Shown: positions 1-8,467, counted from the first letter of the stretch. The stretch: 64,000 bases of DNA from Streptomyces scopuliridis RB72 (GCF_000718095.1 NZ_JOEI01000031.1:62001-126000); one strand, 5' to 3'. Notes: generated from the sequence alone by a model not told the origin. Made by a program: numbers and translations.

Positions 1-1
1 G

Positions 2-622
2 CGGATCGCGTACTCCCCGACCTTCGGCAATCAGGTCGCGGTGCGCCCGGAGGTGGCCTCGGCCGTACGGCGCGCGGTGGGCCGGCTCGCCGAGCTGGGG
101 GCGTATATCGAGGAGGCCGATCCGGACATCACGGATCCGGTGGAGGCCTTCCACACCCTGTGGTTCAGCGGCGCGGCCCGGCTGGTGGAGCCGTTCGGCG
201 CGGAGCAGCGCGAGCTGCTCGATCCGGGCCTCCGCGAGATCGTCGCGGCCGGTGAGCGCTGCAGCGCGCTGGACTATCTGGCCGCGGTCGACGCGCGGAT
301 GGAGCTGGGCCGGCGGTTCGGCCGGTTCCATGAGTCGTACGACCTGCTGGTCACGCCCACGCTGCCGATCACCGCGTTCGAGGCGGGCCGGGAGACGCCA
401 CGGGGCTCGGGCCAGCGGCGCTGGACGGGGTGGACGCCGTTCACGTACCCGTTCAATCTGACGCAGCAGCCCGCCGCGAGCGTGCCGTGCGGGGTGGACG
501 GGGACGGACTGCCGATCGGCGTGCAGTTGGTCGCCGCACGGCACGCGGACGCGCTGGTGCTGCGCGCCGCGCACGCGCTGTACGAGTCGGGCGCGGTGCC
601 GCGCCTTCCCGCGCCGGGGTAG
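2..622 (+). CDS. Amidase (amidase signature family), 3' part
   Basis: The reading frame is open from the window edge to the TAG at 620-622, giving the last 206 residues of a longer protein. The sequence is typical of the C-terminal half of amidase-signature hydrolases (GatA-like fold): a YSPTFGNQV-like stretch, a DLLVTPTLPI strand and a C-terminal GVQLVA segment. The catalytic Lys-Ser-Ser triad of this family lies further N-terminal, outside the window, so activity cannot be checked. Such enzymes hydrolyse amide bonds. The next genes (DUF3830, an Ehu-type importer, an IclR regulator) suggest it acts on an imported amidated or amino-acid-like compound; that is inference. It ends in a hairpin shared with the convergent gene. 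Confidence 0.8.
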   Translation, partial: RIAYSPTFGNQVAVRPEVASAVRRAVGRLAELGAYIEEADPDITDPVEAFHTLWFSGAARLVEPFGAEQRELLDPGLREIVAAGERCSALDYLAAVDARMELGRRFGRFHESYDLLVTPTLPITAFEAGRETPRGSGQRRWTGWTPFTYPFNLTQQPAASVPCGVDGDGLPIGVQLVAARHADALVLRAAHALYESGAVPRLPAPG

Positions 623-685
623 ACGAGTAAGTCCGAAGTAGCGTCGTCCGCCCCCGGGCAGACGGGACTTCGGACTTCCTCGTCT
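621..685. terminator. Bidirectional hairpin between convergent genes
   Basis: Arms 621-639 and 667-685 are nearly perfectly complementary over 19 bases (one mismatch) with a 27-base loop. The hairpin overlaps both stop codons of the convergent amidase and DUF3830 genes, so it can terminate both transcripts. Confidence 0.7.
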
Positions 686-1181
686 ACTCCCGCCGGAAGC
701 TGAGCGTCTCGCCGATGGCGCCCGCGCGCCACAGGTCCTGGCAGGCCTCGGCCATCCGGTCGAGGCCGTCCACGACCGTCCCCCAGACGATGCCCGGGAT
801 CCAGCCCATGTCCCCGTTGATCAGCAGGTTGTTGCGCTCGTAGAAGAGGGCGAGGTCCACGACGGTGCGCCGGCCGCGCACCGCCTTCTCGTCGTAGCCG
901 TACGAGGACGTGCCCAGTTCCGTGTCGGAGAAGGTGAAGTAGCACAGGTCCCCGGGGATCGGGGTCACGGTCGGGTTCTCCAGCGGTGGTTCCTCGGCGG
1001 CGAAGGCCGGAAAGAGCGCGTAGATCTCATTGCGCGCGTACTTCGCGTGATACACGTCCGAGCCCAGCGGCAGCGCCTCCCACACCGCCGCGCAGGTGAC
1101 CGGAGCCCGGTCGTCCAGGAGTTTCGCGGTGCAGTGCACCCCGCGCTTGTCGAGCGACACAGTCACAAATCGGTCGGCCAT
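684..1181 (-). CDS. DUF3830 family (cyclophilin-like fold) protein
   Basis: This is a 165-residue cytoplasmic protein without signal peptide or membrane segment. The N-terminal strand pattern, the KYARNEIYALFP segment and the later G-D-L-C-Y-F-T-F motif match DUF3830, a family with a predicted cyclophilin-like fold and no established reaction. In actinobacteria the family often sits beside amidases, hydantoinase/racemase-type enzymes and amino-acid ABC importers, as here. Its start is ATG at 1181 with GAGGA about ten bases upstream. It is divergent from ehuB, so the roughly 120 bases between them probably hold both promoters. A role in catabolism of the imported compound is inferred from context only. 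Confidence 0.75.
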   Translation of the reverse strand: MADRFVTVSLDKRGVHCTAKLLDDRAPVTCAAVWEALPLGSDVYHAKYARNEIYALFPAFAAEEPPLENPTVTPIPGDLCYFTFSDTELGTSSYGYDEKAVRGRRTVVDLALFYERNNLLINGDMGWIPGIVWGTVVDGLDRMAEACQDLWRAGAIGETLSFRRE

Positions 1182-1300
1182 GTCCTCATGGTCCTCATCT
1201 GATCCACTGAGTCAAGGGCACCCGACCGGGCGCGGGACGATCTCAAGATCGGCTCGAATTGATGTGCATAACCCGTATGGAGTCGGGTAGCCGCGCGCCC

Positions 1301-2233
1301 ATGGCTTCACCACCAGAGCACGACAAGGAAAGAACCGCAAAACGGTCCATAGGCCCCTGGTCACCGGGTCACCGGTCGCTGGGCCGCCGGTCTCTTCTGC
1401 TGGGCACGGCGGCGCTGGGCGCCGCGGGGGCGCTCGGCGCCGCCGGCTGCAGCAGGATTCCGTCCGGTGACACGCTCGCCCGGCTGAAATCACAGCGCAC
1501 GGTGCGGCTCGGTATCGCGGGCGAGGCACCGTACGGATTCATCAACGACCAGGGCGATTTCACCGGTGAGGCGGTGGAGCTGGCGAAGGTGATCTTCAAG
1601 CGGCTGGGCATCGGCGCCGTACAGCCCGTGGCCACCGATTTCTCCTCGCTGATACCCGGCCTCAACTCGCAGCAGTTCGATGTCGTCTCGGCCGGGATGT
1701 ACATCAACAAGGAGCGCTGCGCGCAGGTCATCTTCGCCGATCCCGAGTACCAGATGCTCGACTCGTTCATCGTGCGCAAGGGCAACCCCAAAGGGCTGCA
1801 TTCGTACCAGGACGTGGTGCGGACCAAGGCGACGATCGCCACCGGCACCGGTTACGCGGAAATCGACTACGCGATATCCGCCGGGGTCCCGGAGAAGGAA
1901 CTCGTCATCCTCCAGGACCCCGTCGCGGGGCTGAACGCGGTCGAGTCCGGCCGGGTCGACGTATTCGCCGGCACCGCGCTCACCGGCCGCGAAGTGGTGA
2001 AGAAGAGCAACAAGGCGGAGGCCACCAAGCCGTTCGCGCCGGTCGTGGACGGAAAGAAGAAGATCGACGGCGGCGGTTTCGCCTTCCGCCCCACCGATTC
2101 CGGCCTCCGGGACGCCTTCAATACCGAGATCCACAAGATGAAGAAGAGCGGCGAGCTGTTCCGCGTCCTCAAGCCGTTCGGCTTCACGGAATCGGAGATG
2201 ACCACCCTGACGGCAGAGGAGCTGTGCGCATGA
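1301..2233 (+). CDS. ehuB: Ectoine/amino-acid ABC importer, substrate-binding lipoprotein (EhuB-like)
   Basis: From ATG 1301 the protein has 310 residues. The N-terminus holds a twin-arginine element (GRRSLLLG) and a hydrophobic stretch ending in a lipobox (GAAGC), so it is probably a Tat-exported lipoprotein. The mature part is a family 3 solute-binding protein: VRLGIAGEAPYGF near its start, then FDVVSAGMYINKERC and EYQMLDSFIVRKG. This pattern is closest to the EhuB ectoine/hydroxyectoine binders, though streptomycete members may bind other amino-acid-like ligands. ATG 1277 or TTG 1259 are alternative starts; none has a clear ribosome-binding site. It leads an operon with ehuC, ehuD and ehuA, overlapping ehuC by four bases. 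Confidence 0.8.
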   Translation: MASPPEHDKERTAKRSIGPWSPGHRSLGRRSLLLGTAALGAAGALGAAGCSRIPSGDTLARLKSQRTVRLGIAGEAPYGFINDQGDFTGEAVELAKVIFKRLGIGAVQPVATDFSSLIPGLNSQQFDVVSAGMYINKERCAQVIFADPEYQMLDSFIVRKGNPKGLHSYQDVVRTKATIATGTGYAEIDYAISAGVPEKELVILQDPVAGLNAVESGRVDVFAGTALTGREVVKKSNKAEATKPFAPVVDGKKKIDGGGFAFRPTDSGLRDAFNTEIHKMKKSGELFRVLKPFGFTESEMTTLTAEELCA

Positions 2234-2904
2234 CAGCCGGCCTCTGGACCCACTGGGTGCTGCCCGGTATCTGGATCACCGTTCAGCTCACGCTGTACAG
2301 CGCCGCGCTCGCCACGGCCGTGGCCTTCGCCGTCGGTACGGCCCGTACGCACAGCTCGCGCTTCGTCCGCTTCCTCGCGGGCCTCTACACCGAGATCTTC
2401 CGCGGCACCTCGGCGCTGGTGCTGATGTTCTGGCTGTTCTTCGTCATGCCGAGCCTGTTCGGCTGGGCCCTGGTCCCGATGTGGGCCGCCGTGCTGGCGC
2501 TGGGGCTGTCGTACGGGGCGTACGGCGCCGAGGTCGTACGCGGCGCCCTGAACTCCGTGGCACCCGCGCAGCGCGAGGCCGGCATCGCCCTGAACTTCTC
2601 CCCCTGGCAGCGCATGCGGCTGATCCTGCTGCCGCAGGCGGTCCCGGAGATGATCCCGCCGTTCAGCAACCTCCTCATCGAGCTGCTGAAGGGCACCGCG
2701 CTGGTCTCCCTGCTCGGCGTCGCGGATGTGTCGTTCGCCGCCTATCTGGTGCGGCTGGCCACCCAGGACAGCGCGCGGATCTACTCGGTGACGCTGGTGA
2801 TCTATTTCGTGCTCGCGTTTGTCCTCGCCCGTGGAATGCGGGCACTTGAACGCAGGACCAAGGTCGGCATCGGCATCACGGCGACACCGGGAGGGGCCCG
2901 ATGA
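2230..2904 (+). CDS. ehuC: ABC importer permease (EhuC-like)
   Basis: This 224-residue inner-membrane protein has the HisMQ/polar-amino-acid permease layout: about five hydrophobic segments and the EAGIALNFSPWQRMRLILLPQA loop near residues 117-138, which docks with the ATPase. The ATG overlaps the ehuB stop in an ATGA arrangement, so translational coupling is likely; a GTG six bases upstream is less likely. It pairs with EhuD to form the channel. EhuC is assigned by order and similarity to the Ehu family; a general glutamate/glutamine-type role cannot be excluded. Confidence 0.8.
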   Translation: MTAGLWTHWVLPGIWITVQLTLYSAALATAVAFAVGTARTHSSRFVRFLAGLYTEIFRGTSALVLMFWLFFVMPSLFGWALVPMWAAVLALGLSYGAYGAEVVRGALNSVAPAQREAGIALNFSPWQRMRLILLPQAVPEMIPPFSNLLIELLKGTALVSLLGVADVSFAAYLVRLATQDSARIYSVTLVIYFVLAFVLARGMRALERRTKVGIGITATPGGAR

Positions 2905-3554
2905 ACAATTGGGACTGGTCCGCTGTCGCGGACTTCATGCCACGTTTCTGGGACGGCCTGCTCCTCACCCTTCAGGTGCTGGTGCTCGGCTCGCTGCTCT
3001 CCTTCACGCTCGGTCTGGTCTGGGCGATCGGATTCCGGGCGCCGACACGTTTCGTCCGGTGGCCTGTCAATGTCATCACCGAGTTCATCCGGAACACCCC
3101 GCTGCTCGTGCAGCTGTTTTTCTTCTTCTTCGTGCTGCCCGAATGGGGTGTGCAGTTCTCCGGGCTGACCACCGGCACGATCGCGATCGGTCTGCACTAT
3201 TCGACGTACACCGCCCAGGTCTACCGGGCCGGTATCGACGCGGTGCCGCCCGGACAGTGGGAGGCGGCCACCGCGCTCAGTCTGCCGGCCGGCCGTACAT
3301 GGATGGCGGTGATCCTGCCGCAGGCGATCCGGCGGATCGTGCCCGCGCTGGGCAATTACGTCATCTCGATGCTGAAGGACACGCCCCTGCTCGCCGGAAT
3401 CAGTGTGCTGGAAATGCTCCAGCAGTCCCGGCTGGAGAGCGCGGCCACCTTCCAGTACACCGAACCGCTGACCGTCGTCGGTATCGCCTTCATTCTCATC
3501 GCCTACCCGGCTTCTCTTCTCATGCGAGCCCTGGAGCGTCGTCTTGTCCGCTGA
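2901..3554 (+). CDS. ehuD: ABC importer permease (EhuD-like)
   Basis: This is the second permease of the importer: 217 residues, several transmembrane helices, and the EAA-type cytoplasmic loop (WEAATALSLPAGRTWMAVILPQA, roughly residues 117-139). Its ATG overlaps the ehuC stop by four bases. It heterodimerises with EhuC in known polar-amino-acid systems. The protein ends inside the start region of ehuA, continuing the tightly coupled operon. Confidence 0.8.
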   Translation: MNNWDWSAVADFMPRFWDGLLLTLQVLVLGSLLSFTLGLVWAIGFRAPTRFVRWPVNVITEFIRNTPLLVQLFFFFFVLPEWGVQFSGLTTGTIAIGLHYSTYTAQVYRAGIDAVPPGQWEAATALSLPAGRTWMAVILPQAIRRIVPALGNYVISMLKDTPLLAGISVLEMLQQSRLESAATFQYTEPLTVVGIAFILIAYPASLLMRALERRLVR

Positions 3555-4335
3555 CATATCCACCCCCGAGATCCCCGATCCGAAAGCCACCGATCCGGCG
3601 GGCGAGCTGATCCGTTTCGACAATGTCACCAAGCGGTTCGGCAAGAACACCGTGCTGGACGATCTCTGTTTCTCCGTACGGCCAGGAAAGCATGTGACCC
3701 TGATCGGCCCGTCCGGCTCCGGCAAGACGACGATCCTGCGGCTGCTGATGACCCTGGTGAAACCGGACGAGGGCGTCATCACCATCAATGGCGACAGACT
3801 CTTCCCCGCCGACAGCAAGCATGTCCGTGAAGTGCGCAAGAACATCGGCATGGTCTTCCAGCAGTTCAATCTCTTCCCCAACATGAACGTCCTGCGCAAT
3901 GTCACCGAGGCCCCGGTCAAGGTGCTGGGGCTGAGCAAGGACGAGGCGGAGGAGCGCGGCCGTGAGCTGCTCGATCTGGTCGGCCTCGGCGACCGCTGCG
4001 GGGCGAAGCCGACCCAGCTCTCGGGCGGGCAGCAGCAGCGGGTGGCGATCGCCCGCGCGCTGGCGATGCGCCCGAAGATCCTGCTGCTCGACGAGGTCAC
4101 CTCGGCGCTCGACCCCGAGCTGGTCGCCGGCGTGCTCGATGTGCTCCGGGACATCGCCCGCACCACGGACATCACCATGGTCTGTGTGACCCACGAGATG
4201 AACTTCGCCAGGGACATCTCCGACGACGTTCTGATGTTCGATGCCGGCAAGGTCATCGAATCGGGCCCGCCGGAGAAGATCTTCTCCGAGCCGGAGCACG
4301 AACGTACGCGCGAGTTCCTGGGCGCGGTGCTCTGA
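3544..4335 (+). CDS. ehuA: ABC importer ATPase (EhuA-like)
   Basis: This 263-residue ATPase energises the EhuBCD importer. Motifs visible in order: Walker A GPSGSGKT (about residues 55-62), Q-loop VFQQFNLF, signature LSGGQQQR, Walker B LLLDEVTSALD and switch His in CVTHEMNFA. The start is read as TTG at 3544, 11 bases inside ehuD, because GGAG lies five bases upstream and the frame is otherwise closed soon above. The unusual start codon may lower its translation. No obvious terminator follows at once; the next feature is a palindrome upstream of the IclR gene. Confidence 0.82.
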   Translation: MSADISTPEIPDPKATDPAGELIRFDNVTKRFGKNTVLDDLCFSVRPGKHVTLIGPSGSGKTTILRLLMTLVKPDEGVITINGDRLFPADSKHVREVRKNIGMVFQQFNLFPNMNVLRNVTEAPVKVLGLSKDEAEERGRELLDLVGLGDRCGAKPTQLSGGQQQRVAIARALAMRPKILLLDEVTSALDPELVAGVLDVLRDIARTTDITMVCVTHEMNFARDISDDVLMFDAGKVIESGPPEKIFSEPEHERTREFLGAVL

Positions 4336-4381
4336 CCTCGTATCTCCTCGTATCCCCGCGCACCCCCATGGGTAAGTACGC

Positions 4382-4399
4382 CTCTGGCATATGCCAGAG
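4382..4399. promoter_or_regulatory. 18-bp perfect palindrome, candidate operator
   Basis: CTCTGGCATATGCCAGAG is a perfect 18-bp palindrome between the end of ehuA and the start of the IclR gene. Its size and central symmetry fit a dimeric repressor operator better than a terminator, since there is no loop or T-run. The neighbouring IclR protein is the obvious candidate ligand. Confidence 0.5.
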
Positions 4400-4522
4400 C
4401 GATACCTCCCAGCCCAGAGCGCCGGCCCGCCCGCCCCATGTGGGCAACCGCCGCCCCGGCAAAGGCTCTTGACGGCTATCGTGGTGCGTGAGCTTGCGGT
4501 CACAACCTGCTGAGGGGGAACC

Positions 4523-5281
4523 GTGGTGCTGAAGCCGGAGCCGACCGCGCCGTTCCACTCGGTGCGGTACGTGCTGCGTGTCCTGGAGACCGTGTCCACG
4601 TACGGCGGCGGGGTGACCGAGGCCCGGATAGCCCGGGAGAGCGGGCTGCCGGCCGGTCATCTGGCTCCCCTGCTCTCCTTGCTGCGGCGCGAGGGTTACG
4701 TGGAGCAGGTCGCGGACGGCGCGTATGTGATCGGCGAGTCGCTGGCGCTGCTCGGCTCCGGCGCGGCCCGGCGGCAGGCCCTGGAGGACAGGCTGCAGAG
4801 CGCGCTGGACGAACTGCGCGATTCGGTCGGGGCGGCCGTCTATCTCAGCCGCTATATCGACGGTGAGATCAAGGTCACTCAGGTCGCCGACGGTCCGCTG
4901 ACGCCCGCGGTCAATGAGTACGTGGACTTCCGCGCCACCGGCCACGCCAGCGCGATCGGCAAGTGTCTGCTGACCCAGCTGGACAGGGACGGCCGCCGGG
5001 ACCATCTGGACCGCCACAAGATCGCCCGGTTCACCTCCCGGACGATCACCAGCGAGCGGCTGCTGTTCTCCCGGCTGGACAGCCAGGCGCCGACGGTTCC
5101 GGTGCTCGATCTCCAGGAGTACGCGCTGGGGACGGTCTGCGCCGCGGTCCCGCTGACGGCGGGCTCCACGGTGGGCTGCCTGGCGCTGTCGCTCCCGGTC
5201 GAGCACGCCCACCGGCTGCGGGTGGCGGCGGAGGCCCTGAACCGCAGGGCGGCGCCGCTGGCCCTCTCGCTGACGATCTAG
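4523..5281 (+). CDS. IclR family transcriptional regulator
   Basis: This is a 252-residue regulator. Residues about 10-65 form the winged helix-turn-helix (SVRYVLRVLETVSTYGGGVTEA..., then the recognition-helix region) and residues about 85-250 the IclR effector domain, including FRATGHASAIGKCLL and the EYALGTVCAAVPL strand. Start is GTG 4523 with GAGGGGG five bases upstream. Position directly after the Ehu importer suggests it controls the importer and its linked amidase/DUF3830 genes in response to the transported compound; this is inferred. The 18-bp palindrome upstream could be its autoregulatory site. Confidence 0.85.
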   Translation: MVLKPEPTAPFHSVRYVLRVLETVSTYGGGVTEARIARESGLPAGHLAPLLSLLRREGYVEQVADGAYVIGESLALLGSGAARRQALEDRLQSALDELRDSVGAAVYLSRYIDGEIKVTQVADGPLTPAVNEYVDFRATGHASAIGKCLLTQLDRDGRRDHLDRHKIARFTSRTITSERLLFSRLDSQAPTVPVLDLQEYALGTVCAAVPLTAGSTVGCLALSLPVEHAHRLRVAAEALNRRAAPLALSLTI

Positions 5282-5362
5282 GTTTTTACCCCCGTCCTGG
5301 CGGTGGTCCCGCCGGTGGTCCTGAGCACCCCGGACCACCGGGTATTATTTTCGAGTCAGCAG

Positions 5363-5436
5363 GCGCCGCTAGCTCAGTTGGTTAGAGCAGCTGACTCTTA
5401 ATCAGCGGGTCCGGGGTTCGAGTCCCTGGCGGCGCA
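5363..5436 (+). tRNA. tRNA-Lys(CTT), copy 1
   Basis: A complete cloverleaf can be drawn: acceptor GCGCCGC/GCGGCGC, anticodon loop CTCTTAA (anticodon CTT), T-arm CGGGG-TTCGAGT-CCCTG, discriminator A. No CCA is encoded. It is identical to the copy at 15139-15212. Confidence 0.95.
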
Positions 5437-5443
5437 CAGACAG

Positions 5444-5477
5444 GGGAAGGCCCCTCGCGGAAGCGAGGGGCCTTCCC
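5444..5477. terminator. Hairpin terminator after tRNA-Lys
   Basis: A perfect 15-bp stem (5444-5458 with 5463-5477) with a GGAA loop lies seven bases after the tRNA and just before the stop of the convergent phospholipase gene, so it can serve both transcripts. Confidence 0.85.
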
Positions 5478-5490
5478 GCTTTCAAGATCC

Positions 5491-5979
5491 TCAGGCCACG
5501 GACCGCGAACCGTCCACCATCGGGCTCACGCCGAAGATGTCGACCGCGTGGTAGTACGTCCACGCCAGTCCGTCGCAGGACACCTTCGTGGCGCCGGAGT
5601 ACCCCGAGCACACCCGCTTCAGGTCCGCGTAGAACGCGGAGTCCAGCCGCGCCTTGTTCGCCGCGAACTGACCGGCCGCCTTGTAGTTGCGGTAGCCGAA
5701 GTCATGGCGGGCACAGGCGGTCTGGAACGGGAAGCCGAAGGGGTTGTCCGGCGAGGACGAGCAGTAGTCCGTGGACCAGTCGAAACCATAGGCCGACCAC
5801 GCGCCCTGGTTCCCCCGGGCCGAGACCCAGGAGTTGTAGCTGGCGGCCGACTCCTGGGTCCAGCTGCTGAGGACCTGCGGCTTGTCGGCCGGGGCGGCGG
5901 CGGCCTGAGAGGCCGTCACCAGGGAGGCGGCGAGGGCGAGTACGGCTGAGGCGAGCGGAAGTGCCAGACGTCGACGCAT
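5491..5979 (-). CDS. Secreted phospholipase A2 (prokaryotic PLA2 family)
   Basis: This 162-residue protein starts with a Sec signal peptide (charged MRRRL, hydrophobic core, cleavage near AAAA-P). The mature domain carries the actinobacterial PLA2 signature CARHDFGYRN, where the His-Asp pair is the catalytic dyad that releases the sn-2 fatty acid from phospholipids with calcium. Four cysteines fit the two disulfides of the Streptomyces violaceoruber enzyme class. It has a good GGAGGA ribosome-binding site and stands alone as a monocistronic unit ending in the tRNA terminator hairpin. Confidence 0.88.
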   Translation of the reverse strand: MRRRLALPLASAVLALAASLVTASQAAAAPADKPQVLSSWTQESAASYNSWVSARGNQGAWSAYGFDWSTDYCSSSPDNPFGFPFQTACARHDFGYRNYKAAGQFAANKARLDSAFYADLKRVCSGYSGATKVSCDGLAWTYYHAVDIFGVSPMVDGSRSVA

Positions 5980-6169
5980 GACGGTGATCCTCCGGGCGAG
6001 GTATGGGGGGACATGGGGGGACAGACGCTTCGCACCCGGGTGGGTACGGAGCGTCCATAGAGTGAGCGGCGCGGCTGTCGCATGGGTCTACGCGCGATGA
6101 CCGACGCGGGAATGGTCCCCCAAATCCCGGCGTCGGCAAACCCCTCGGACAGCGAACTCCCTTGGGACG

Positions 6170-6184
6170 GTGTCCAGTTGACAC
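6170..6184. repeat. Short inverted repeat upstream of two gene ends
   Basis: GTGTCCAGTTGACAC (five-base arms GTGTC/GACAC) lies between the phospholipase start and the sensor-kinase stop; a second CCAGTTGAC follows about 18 bases on. It might be a regulatory site for the phospholipase. No protein is suggested by the sequence. Confidence 0.3.
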
Positions 6185-6241
6185 ATCCGTCCCCAGTTGA
6201 CCGATCTGCGTCCGGCCGATGCGGCGGACGGGACGCCTGAA

Positions 6242-7537
6242 CTACGCGTCAACTTCCCTGAGCACGCAGGGGATCTCGACCCGCAGGGCCGTCGGGCCGC
6301 CGGCCGGGCTGGACAGCGAGAGCCTGCCGTCCAGTACGGAGACGCGGTCGGCCAGTCCGGTCAGTCCGCTTCCCCCGCCCGCGCGGGCGCCGCCGTCGCC
6401 GTCGTCCTCGATCTCCAGCGCCAGCCGCCCGTCGCCGTACCGGCCGGAGACGGTGACACGGTTCGCGCCGCTGTGTCTGCCCGCGTTGGCCAGCGCCTCG
6501 CAGACCACGAAGTACGCGGTGGCCTCCACCGCGTCGGAGAACCGCCACGCCGTTTCTATTCGTACGTCCACCGGCAGCGCCGAACGGTCCGCCACATCCG
6601 CGACGGCCGCCGCGAGTCCGTAGTCGGTGAGGACCTTGGGGTGGATGCCCCGGATCAGTTCGCGCAGCTCCGCCAGCGCCTCGCCGGCCTCACGGTGCGC
6701 CGCGTCGATACGGTCGGCGACCGGGCCGGGCGGGGCGTCGAGCCGGGCCAGACCGAGCGTCATGGTCAGTGCGACCAGCCGCTGCTGGGCGCCGTCGTGC
6801 AGATCCCGTTCGATCCGGCGCCGCTCCGCCTCGAAGGCGTCCACCAACCGCACCCGGGAACGGCTCAGTTCGGTGACCCGCTCGCCCAACGCGGTCTCCC
6901 GGGGCGCGATCAGGGCCCGGGTCAGCTCGGCGCGGGCGCCGGCCAGCACGCCGAGCGCGTAACAGCAGACCGCGAGGAAGAGCAGCCCGAGCACGGCGAA
7001 CGCGTACGCCATGGGCCAGGAGGTGACCGTCCACACCTTGACGACCTTCACCTCCTGGCCCTCCCCCACAGTGGCCAGCAGGACCGGTGTGGCGGCCATG
7101 GCGAGCGGCAGCAGCAGACAGAGGGTGACGGCGATCGCGTCGAGCGGCCACAGCACCAGCGCGAGGAGCACGGCGTACCCCAGTTCCCGCCAGGTCGGCC
7201 GCTCCTGGAAGCGGGTCCGCAGCCAGGGCCACAGCCCCGGTTCGGCCGGCCGCCGGTGCGGATCGGTGGCGGGCCGCCCATCGATCAGCCGCGTCCTGAA
7301 CCGCTCCAGCCGGGCCACCGGCAGCCCGCCGAGCGCCGCCAGGGCGAGGAGCGGCAGCCCGACCAGTACGAGGGAGAGCGCCCCGCCGACGGCGATGACG
7401 GCCACCGCCACCACCAGCACGGCGACCCCGGCCGGTACGCCGCTGAGCAGATACGCCGCAGCGCGCCACGGCCAGGGCGAGAGCAGGAAGTCCGGCCGGG
7501 CCAGGGCCTGCCACACGGTGCGGGAGGGGGAGCGCAT
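6242..7537 (-). CDS. Sensor histidine kinase (NarL-class) without adjacent response regulator
   Basis: A 431-residue membrane kinase. The N-terminal 200 residues form a multi-helix 'Sensor'-type membrane domain (hydrophobic segments near 25-75, 118-158, 178-200). The HisKA_3 dimerisation motif RRIERDLHDGAQQRL gives phospho-acceptor His247; the HATPase domain follows (CEALANAGRHS, GLTGLADRV). Start ATG 7537 is chosen because the membrane domain begins there; no strong ribosome site is seen. These kinases normally sit next to a LuxR-type response regulator, but none lies on either side here. The kinase is divergent from a MacB-type exporter, a common pairing, so it may control that exporter. 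Confidence 0.85.
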   Translation of the reverse strand: MRSPSRTVWQALARPDFLLSPWPWRAAAYLLSGVPAGVAVLVVAVAVIAVGGALSLVLVGLPLLALAALGGLPVARLERFRTRLIDGRPATDPHRRPAEPGLWPWLRTRFQERPTWRELGYAVLLALVLWPLDAIAVTLCLLLPLAMAATPVLLATVGEGQEVKVVKVWTVTSWPMAYAFAVLGLLFLAVCCYALGVLAGARAELTRALIAPRETALGERVTELSRSRVRLVDAFEAERRRIERDLHDGAQQRLVALTMTLGLARLDAPPGPVADRIDAAHREAGEALAELRELIRGIHPKVLTDYGLAAAVADVADRSALPVDVRIETAWRFSDAVEATAYFVVCEALANAGRHSGANRVTVSGRYGDGRLALEIEDDGDGGARAGGGSGLTGLADRVSVLDGRLSLSSPAGGPTALRVEIPCVLREVDA

Positions 7538-7669
7538 GGGAGGACCGTAGAAGGCGAACCGGACAACGGGCCATCCATCCAGACGGAGTGTCCGGGGTAG
7601 TGCCTGCCCTACCCCAGGACTATGTCCCGCACTGGTGTGCTGGGCGGCGCGCGACAGTGAACTGATCCC

Positions 7670-8467
7670 ATGACCTACGACACACATCGCGACGGGCTCG
7701 GCAACGGGCCGGGTGACGCACATGGCGACCCGCGCGGCGACGCGATTCAACTGCGCTCCGTGCGCAGGATCCACGGATCGGGAGACGGTGCCGTCGCCGC
7801 CCTCGACGATGTCTCCCTCTCCTTCCCCCGCGCCACCTTCACCGCCGTGATGGGCCCCTCCGGCTCCGGCAAGTCGACCCTGCTCCAGTGCGCGGCGGGC
7901 CTCGACCGGCCCACCTCGGGGTCGGTGTCCATCGGCGGGACCGAGCTGACGGAGCTGACCGAGAGAGGACTGACCCTGCTGCGCCGCGAGCGCGTCGGTT
8001 TCGTCTTCCAGTCCTTCAATCTGCTGCCCGCGCTGACGGCCGAGCAGAATGTGGCGCTGCCGCTGCGGCTCGCCGGGCGCAGGACCTCGCGGGCCCGGGT
8101 GCGGGACGTACTGGACCGGGTCGGTCTGGCCGACCGCGCGAAGCACCGGCCCACCGAGCTGTCGGGCGGGCAGCAGCAGCGGGTCGCGCTCGCCCGTGCC
8201 CTGATCACCCGCCCCGAGGTGCTGTTCGCGGACGAGCCGACCGGAGCGCTGGACTCACGGACCGGCCGTGAGGTGCTGGCCATACTGCGCTCCCTGGCCG
8301 ACCGGGACGGCTCCACGATCGTGATGGTCACCCATGACCCGGTCGCCGCCTCATATGCCGACCGCGTCGTGTTCCTGGTCGACGGACGGGTCGGCGGCGA
8401 GCTCTCGGCGCCGTCCGCCGAGGAGATCGCGGCCCGGATGACCGCGCTGGAGGCCGTGCCGTGCTGA
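7670..8467 (+). CDS. ABC exporter ATPase (MacB/LolD type)
   Basis: A 265-residue ATPase with Walker A GPSGSGKS, Q-loop FVFQSFNLLPALT, signature LSGGQQQR, Walker B LFADEPTGALD and switch His in MVTHDP. The FNLLPALT and ADEPTGALD forms are typical of the MacB/LolD group, which works with FtsX-type permeases rather than with import channels. The first ~20 residues are a Gly/Asp-rich tail. It overlaps the downstream permease by seven bases and is divergent from the sensor kinase, suggesting an exporter or mechanotransmission unit for an antimicrobial or lipoprotein. The substrate is unknown. Confidence 0.85.
   Translation: MTYDTHRDGLGNGPGDAHGDPRGDAIQLRSVRRIHGSGDGAVAALDDVSLSFPRATFTAVMGPSGSGKSTLLQCAAGLDRPTSGSVSIGGTELTELTERGLTLLRRERVGFVFQSFNLLPALTAEQNVALPLRLAGRRTSRARVRDVLDRVGLADRAKHRPTELSGGQQQRVALARALITRPEVLFADEPTGALDSRTGREVLAILRSLADRDGSTIVMVTHDPVAASYADRVVFLVDGRVGGELSAPSAEEIAARMTALEAVPC

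Noticed and set aside
6197..7600. 467-codon open frame on the plus strand
   Set aside because: It is the shadow of the histidine kinase on the other strand; the kinase motifs decide.
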